Below are positions 58,965-64,000 of a stretch of 64,000 nt of DNA, one piece after another. The DNA is taken from NCBI GenBank assembly GCA_033439255.1, contig CM065878.1, positions 4,216,001 through 4,280,000 on the forward strand. The letters run 5' to 3'. This stretch comes from Hericium rajendrae. Its lineage: Eukaryota > Basidiomycota > Agaricomycetes > Russulales > Hericiaceae. The translations under genes were made by a program, and so were the position numbers. The notes below the pieces were generated by a model. The model saw nothing but the letters and a program-made list of their open reading frames with translations. It was not told the origin of the DNA and did no database searches. Positions within the stretch are counted from its first letter, which is position 1, and every line of letters starts with the position of its first letter.

Positions 58965-59480
58965 GATCAGTTGAAAATGAGACTGGGATACTAGAATGTG
59001 TAGCAGAGGTTGTTGTAAGAAAGTGAAAGACCAAGGACAGACAAATGCTATCTGATCGGACCATCTGTGGCAGTGCTACACGATCACATGACCGACTTGT
59101 TGAAAAGTCGCGCTTGTGGCTGGCTCTCTTCTTCAGAACTTTGCATCCAGAGCAAGTTAGATTGAGCACGAATGCAAGGACAATAAGGTCATTCGTGCAC
59201 TAACTCACTTGCACTGGCTGCAAGGTTCAAGGGGGCACGCCCATCCTCCATCCGCAGCGGGTTGCAGTTGAGGTGCCCCCGCCCGACGTCTCTATGTGAT
59301 CGTCACCCCCTTTCAAGGTCTCTTCAACATGCTCAAATATACCACACGTGGGCAATCATATCAGGTGCGTAAACCATGTCATAACACCATAATATTCTAC
59401 TCATGTATCAATTACTAGACCTCGCCGTTCTCTCTCCTACTGTTTGTCTCCTGTCCTCATCACCGCCTCGAACCCTTCCA
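58965..59480. other. Intergenic region
   Basis: No gene seen. Contains a GATCACATGACCGAC word at 59073-59087 and a stretch (TTCAAGGGGGCACGCCC...GCAGCGGGTTGCAGTTGAGG, 59226-59272) that resembles the Helentron text at 4648-4700 (GGACACGCCCAGTCCC...GCGAGTTGCGGCTGAGG). It is a likely diverged piece of the same repeat. Confidence 0.45.
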
Positions 59481-59490
59481 CGGCCGTCAT

Positions 59491-59920
59491 ATGCCCTATC
59501 ACATGTTTCGAAGACTAAACGCGATGCTGTTCAACGTCTGCACGCGTTCGCTTAACAACCTTCTATATTTCGTGTCACCAATCATCAGCTCTGTCAACAT
59601 TGATGTCCTGACCAGTACCACTTCTGCCGGCACGTGCCCGTCTTTGCGGGCTGGGGATCCTCACCTTCAGCATCTTCACCGTGCACATGTCGGCCTATCT
59701 ATACCAGCAGTGCGTGCCCCCTTTCTTGTGCCATTGGTCCCTCTCACATCTGTACAGGCACTACACGCACAAGTCGATCCTACCGAACTCGGGGAACATG
59801 GCCATCTACGCAACGACATCTACGACAGCACGTACGTCGTGGGCTTGCTGCCGTATATCTCCTACGAGGTGCTGGACTGGACGTGGCAGTTGATTTCTGC
59901 AAGTAGCACCGCGCCATCCT
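59491..59920 (+). pseudogene. Unidentified, probably decayed gene fragment next to the glycogen synthase pseudogene
   Basis: Two neighbouring frames contain protein-like stretches: MSAYLYQQCVPPFLCHWSLS with HLYRHYTHKSILPN in one, and DSTYVVGLLPYISYEVLDWTW in another. The hydrophobic character suggests part of a membrane protein. No single frame covers both and no clean introns explain the change, so it looks broken. Its identity is not known. Confidence 0.25.
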
Positions 59921-59968
59921 CTCTTCTTGTCTGCCACTCCTTTTTCCCCTCATTCCACCCTCACCATC

Positions 59969-62546
59969 ATGGCCGACTACAAGCACCATGTGCACAACCC
60001 TATCCTGTTCGAGGTTGCTTGTGAGGTCGCCAACGAGGTCGGGGGTATCTACGCCCTGATCAAGACCAAAGTCCCCGTCACCGTCTCGGAGTTCGGCGAC
60101 AGACAGATACACTCTCATAGGTCCTCTCTCCTACAAGACTGCTCCAATGGAGGTCGAAGCCGAGGAACCAACTGATCCGCACATCGTCAGTGCCCTCGAG
60201 ACCATGCGTGCGAAGGGTGTCAAGTCTCTATATGGACGTCGGCTGATAGAAGGTGCTCCACGCATTCTTCTCTTTGACACCGGTAGCCAGTACCACCGCC
60301 TCGACGAGTGGAAGAGCGACCTCTGAAATCTCTCAGGTATCCCTACCCCGCCCAGTGATCACGAAACCAACGAAACCATCGTCTTTGGCTACCTCGTCGC
60401 GTGGTTCTTGGGAGAAGTACGTATTTTCTGTCTAATATTTTGGACCAGATAGTGACGTGTCTCCTCTTTTTGCATAGTATGTGGCTCAACAATTCCACAC
60501 AACGACTGTCACACACTTCCACGAATGGCAGGCAGGAATCACCATACCTCTCTGCTGCAAATGTATTGATGTGACGACAGTCTTCACACCCACACAACTC
60601 TCCTCCCGCGCTAACTCTGCGCTGGCAGTGTCGACTTCTATAACAACCTGCAGTACTTCGATGTCGATCACAAGGCTGGGAAGCATGGCATTTACCACCA
60701 CTACTGCATCGAACATTCCGCAGCCCACTACGCCGACGTCTTTACGACCGTCTCGCACATCACCGTGTACGAGGCCGAGCACCTGCTGAAACGGAAGCCA
60801 GACGGTGTCCTACCCAACGGTCTGAATGTCGTGAAGTTTCAGGCCATGCACGAATTACAGAATTTACTCGACGTTGAAGAACAAGATCAACAAGTTTGTT
60901 AGGGGTCACTTCTATGGACACATGGATTTCGATCTGGACAACACGTTATATCTGTTGACCGCCGGACGCTATGAGTACCGCAATAAGGGCGTCGATATGT
61001 TCTTCGAGGCACTGGCGCGTGTCAACTACCATCTTCAGTCTTTCGGATCGAAGATGACCGTCGTGGCTTTCTTGATTATGCCAGCTGCTACTCATTCCTA
61101 CACCATCGAATCTTTGAAGGGACAAGCAGTAACAAAACAGCTGTACGACACTGTCACCGAAATCCAGAATCGTGTGGTAGCCCGACTCTTTGACATGGCC
61201 GCGAAATCGGGCGGGTACGCATTCGTTCGCTCTTGTCTGTCCCTTTGGCTAACGGTTTGGTCAGTGATTTCTCCAAGCTACCGCCGGCAGATGAACTTTT
61301 GTCAGATGAAGACCAAGTTATTCTAAAGCGTCAGATCTTCGCACTGAAGCACAACAGCCTACCCCCAGTGATTACGCATAACATGTCTGATGACGCGAGT
61401 GATCCGATCCTCACTCAGATACGATGCGCGAAACTCTTCAACACGTCTCATGATAGAGTGAAGGTTGTCTTTCATCCCGACTTCCTGAACGCCAACAATC
61501 CGGTACTTGGTCTTGATTACGAGGAGTTTGTGAGAGGATGTCACCTTGGTGTCTTCCCCAGTTATTACGAACCATGGGGCTACGCTCCAGCAGAGTGCAC
61601 TATCGTAAGTCTTCTGATTTATAACCATCTGCTTGTCCGTGACACCTATGCTAGATGGGTATCCAATCAATAACGACCAATTTGTCCAGCTTTGGCTGCT
61701 TCATGCAAGATATGATCGACCGCCCGGAAGACGAAGGCTGCTACATCAGGAAGGTTGACAACTTTCTGATTGACCTGACAATTTTCAACCCTACTGACAG
61801 CTCCTGATTGACCTGATCCACCTGAAAGCAATCTTAACAGGCAAATATCTGATCAAACTTTTACATTTAAGTAAAGACATTTATTGTCAGATATATAAGT
61901 TTGTAATCTCTAACTAATAGATATAACAAAATCTCTGATATCTAAAATTTTCTAAATCTGAGAGTGTCTGATCTGAGATTTTTTTCAAATCTGGAGGTCA
62001 AATATCTGAAAATTATCTGCAACTGTCTGAGAGCATCTGATGGTGTCTGACACTGTCTGATCCATCTGACTGATATTTGACCTCCAGATTTGAAATCAGA
62101 CACTCTCAGATTTTCAAAAATTTCAGATATCAAAGATTTTGATATATCTATTAGTTAGAGATTAAAAACTTATATATCTGACAATAAATGTCTTTTCTTG
62201 AATGTAAAAGTCTGATCAGATATTTGCTTCTCAAGATTGCTTTCAGGTGGATCAGGTCAATCAGAAGCTGTCAGTAGGGTTAGAAATTGTCAGGTCAATC
62301 AGAAAGTTGTCAACCTTCCTGATGTACGTTATCGATCGTCGGATGAAGTCTTCGGAGGAATCTGTCAACCAGCTCGCTGATGATATGTTCTCACTCTGTT
62401 CGAAGACCCGGAGGCAACATATCGATCAGCGAAACCGCGTCGAAAGGCTGTCTCCGTTGCTGGACTGGAAAAATCTCGGAATCGAGTACTCGAAGGCGCG
62501 CCAGCTGGCCCTGCGCCGGGCATATCCGGGCCTTGAGGTTCTCTAG
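59969..62546 (+). pseudogene. Glycogen synthase (GT3) pseudogene
   Basis: Starts [20 protein letters not shown] and continues [139 protein letters not shown] and [18 protein letters not shown], ending near [11 protein letters not shown]. These are hallmarks of fungal/animal-type glycogen synthase, which elongates glycogen from UDP-glucose. Lesions: a 4-bp ACAG duplication near 60102 shifts the frame after FGDR. A TGA at 60324 replaces the expected Trp after KSDL. Further frame changes occur near 60590 and 60870. A MITE (61744-62324) interrupts the 3' part. At least one short intron (61605 region, GTAAGTCTT) remains. Such genes are normally single and intact, so this is probably a dead second copy. 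Confidence 0.82.
61744..62324. mobile_element. Foldback MITE, family A copy 4
   Basis: 581 bp, flanked by TA (61742-61743 and 62325-62326), with CATCAGGAAGG and CCTTCCTGATG ends. The core is inverted relative to copy 3, meaning opposite insertion orientation. It lies in the glycogen synthase pseudogene between DEGC(Y) and [13 protein letters not shown]. Confidence 0.92.
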
Positions 62547-62994
62547 AAATGCGTGAATGTCTGAAAACGAAGTGATCAGATGACAGTGTTGGCCAGAACA
62601 GGACTCGCAAAGGCGGTCAACAAAGTCCTCTCATACACTCATCAAGGACATAAATTTCCAGCACCGTGTCATTGATCCACAGCACCATGAGGTGTATTAT
62701 ACATCAATATTGGGATATGTCCAACAGGTGAAAGCCACCGTGTACACGTGTATGTACAAGCTGCACGATTGGGATAAAATATAGATACAGACAATCCATG
62801 CAAGTCAGAGCGAAAGGTTCAGAGACAGGGAAAGAGACGTAGCGACTGGGATATTAAGAGTAGATATTGCGATGCGAAAGAGTCCGTAGCAGACCAGAGA
62901 CCTAGAGCAAGAAGTAGGTCAGTCAAGGGAAGGCGGAAACAACAGGGGCAGCAAGAACTATACTCAGTGTGAACACCGATCGTCCAATTTTATC
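62547..62994. other. Intergenic region between two convergent genes
   Basis: No gene, repeat or hairpin stands out. It should hold the 3' ends of the glycogen synthase remnant and of the LRR/F-box-like gene. Confidence 0.4.
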
Positions 62995-64000
62995 TCAATG
63001 AAAGCGTAGCCGCTCGCCCAGTGTCACACCCAGCTCTGCGCCATGCTCGGCCGTGAAGCGCGAACACTGCACGATTGCCACATCCTCCAATGATGCAAAC
63101 TCCACAATGCCATGCCGTGCCAGCCTGTCCATCACGACCACACGCTGCGCGAGGGCCTGCACGATTGCCACACCGCTGAACCGATGACAGTTGAACAGCT
63201 GGACACTTTTGAGGCGTGGTAATGACACGTGGTGCACGAGGCGAGTGCTGTCGGGCTCACGTGTGTTGGGCTCCATAGGCATGAGGCATGGTGCAAGCAT
63301 CGTGATGACGTGGTCCGTCATGTCCGAAGCAACGATGCGGAAGTCCTCCAGGTAACGTGCATGCGCGAAGAGCCAGGCAAAGTCCTTCGTGCGCATGTCG
63401 GCGTGGTCCATTTCGAGCACGCGCAGTGGCGGGTTCGAGCGTAGCAGGAGACTACGGACGCCCATGCCTGTCGCATGGTCACTGAACGGTGACTGGGAGA
63501 AATCGGGCCATTCATCGTCCGAGTCACCGTCTTCGAGTTCGTATGTGCGCTCCGAGGGCCCGGACGGAAGAAACATGGATGGGAAGCTGGGGGCGAGGGG
63601 ACGTGGAGGCGACTCTGGGAGTGGGACGAGTGTCATGGGTGTGTTCGAGCATGCAGGAGGCGGAATGGAGGCGTGTGACGATGCAGAGATGGAGATGGGT
63701 GTAGTGGGATGCGAGTGATGAGTGAGATATGGGTTATGGACGAGAAAAGCGAAATCGACATTGAGGTGCTCGAGGTAGAGCTCTTTAAGGGCGGGGGTGT
63801 CAAGATGGGAAAGGATCACACGTGTGCAAAGTGTACTGTGAAGGACGAGCGAGCGGAGATATGGGAGACGAGCGACTGGAGGCGGAACTTGAAGATCTGC
63901 TTCAGTCAACGTTGGTTCCATCATAATCCCGTTAAAGGAAAAATATTCGAGCATCGGACAGGCAGTAAGGAAATGAAGCAGGTCAGAGGGATGTATGTTG
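62995..64000 (-). CDS. LRR/F-box-like protein, C-terminal part (runs off the window)
   Basis: Open frame on the minus strand from the window edge to a stop at 62995, ending GVTLGERLRFH. Leucine-rich segments include PSDLLHFLTACPMLEYF, YLRSLVLHSTLCTRVILSHL with LKELYLEHLN, LRVLEMDHADMRTKDFAWLF and LPRLKSVQLFNCHRFSG. These resemble the irregular LRRs of Agaricomycete F-box proteins. A Ser/Pro-rich insert (about 63540-63720) separates two LRR blocks. The F-box itself would lie beyond the window. No introns are needed in this part. The function would be substrate recognition in an SCF ubiquitin ligase, by family analogy. Confidence 0.65.
   Translation of the reverse strand, partial: NIHPSDLLHFLTACPMLEYFSFNGIMMEPTLTEADLQVPPPVARLPYLRSLVLHSTLCTRVILSHLDTPALKELYLEHLNVDFAFLVHNPYLTHHSHPTTPISISASSHASIPPPACSNTPMTLVPLPESPPRPLAPSFPSMFLPSGPSERTYELEDGDSDDEWPDFSQSPFSDHATGMGVRSLLLRSNPPLRVLEMDHADMRTKDFAWLFAHARYLEDFRIVASDMTDHVITMLAPCLMPMEPNTREPDSTRLVHHVSLPRLKSVQLFNCHRFSGVAIVQALAQRVVVMDRLARHGIVEFASLEDVAIVQCSRFTAEHGAELGVTLGERLRFH

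Overview
The window looks like a transposon-dense stretch of a filamentous basidiomycete (Agaricomycete-type) genome. Evidence: multi-exon genes with many 50-65 bp GT-AG introns, F-box/LRR-like proteins, a DUF6729-type gene with a DDE-like core, a chromodomain Ty3/gypsy element, Helitron2/Helentron-type elements, a Tc1/mariner element with introns, and abundant MITEs. Few intact host genes remain; most of the 64 kb is elements inserted into genes or into one another. No domain or family call was tested by database search.

Layout. 1-6550: a BED-finger (hAT-like) gene remnant on the minus strand, flanked by a MITE and split by a 5.5-kb non-autonomous Helentron (644-6136). 6930-8395: a GC-rich low-complexity block. 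8600-8929: a promoter-like leader cut off by a protein-coding Helitron on the minus strand (8930 to about 30935). That Helitron (SAP-like, Rep, Pif1-type helicase, USP-like protease domains) is broken up by a chromodomain gypsy element (12148-19240), a two-gene Tc1/mariner element (20182-24330), and a 1660-bp Helentron (Y) that itself contains a second, inverted 1660-bp Helentron (X) (26918-30237). 31170-43560: three host-like genes of unknown function, one carrying a MITE in an intron and one split by a second 5.5-kb Helentron copy (35883-41353).

44033-53911: one DUF6729/DDE-like gene hit by four elements: two MITEs, a 516-bp TRIM-like LTR element, and a 3.8-kb GC-rich TIR element. 54702-55758: an F-box-like gene. 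55772-58964: a long multi-exon gene of unknown function. 59969-62546: a glycogen synthase pseudogene carrying another MITE. 62995-64000: an LRR/F-box-like gene that runs off the window.

Three themes stand out. First, a set of foldback MITEs of four sizes shares the terminus CATCAGGAA and is flanked by 2-bp target duplications of varying sequence. Second, a Helentron family shares both termini between a coding element and four non-coding copies, with T|T insertion and no target duplication. Third, the Tc1/mariner element pairs an apparently complete split-gene transposase with a convergent AT-hook/Cys-rich/SAM-like accessory gene inside 300-bp TIRs. In several places the reading frame of the interrupted gene resumes across the insertion, which fixes element boundaries to within a base or two.
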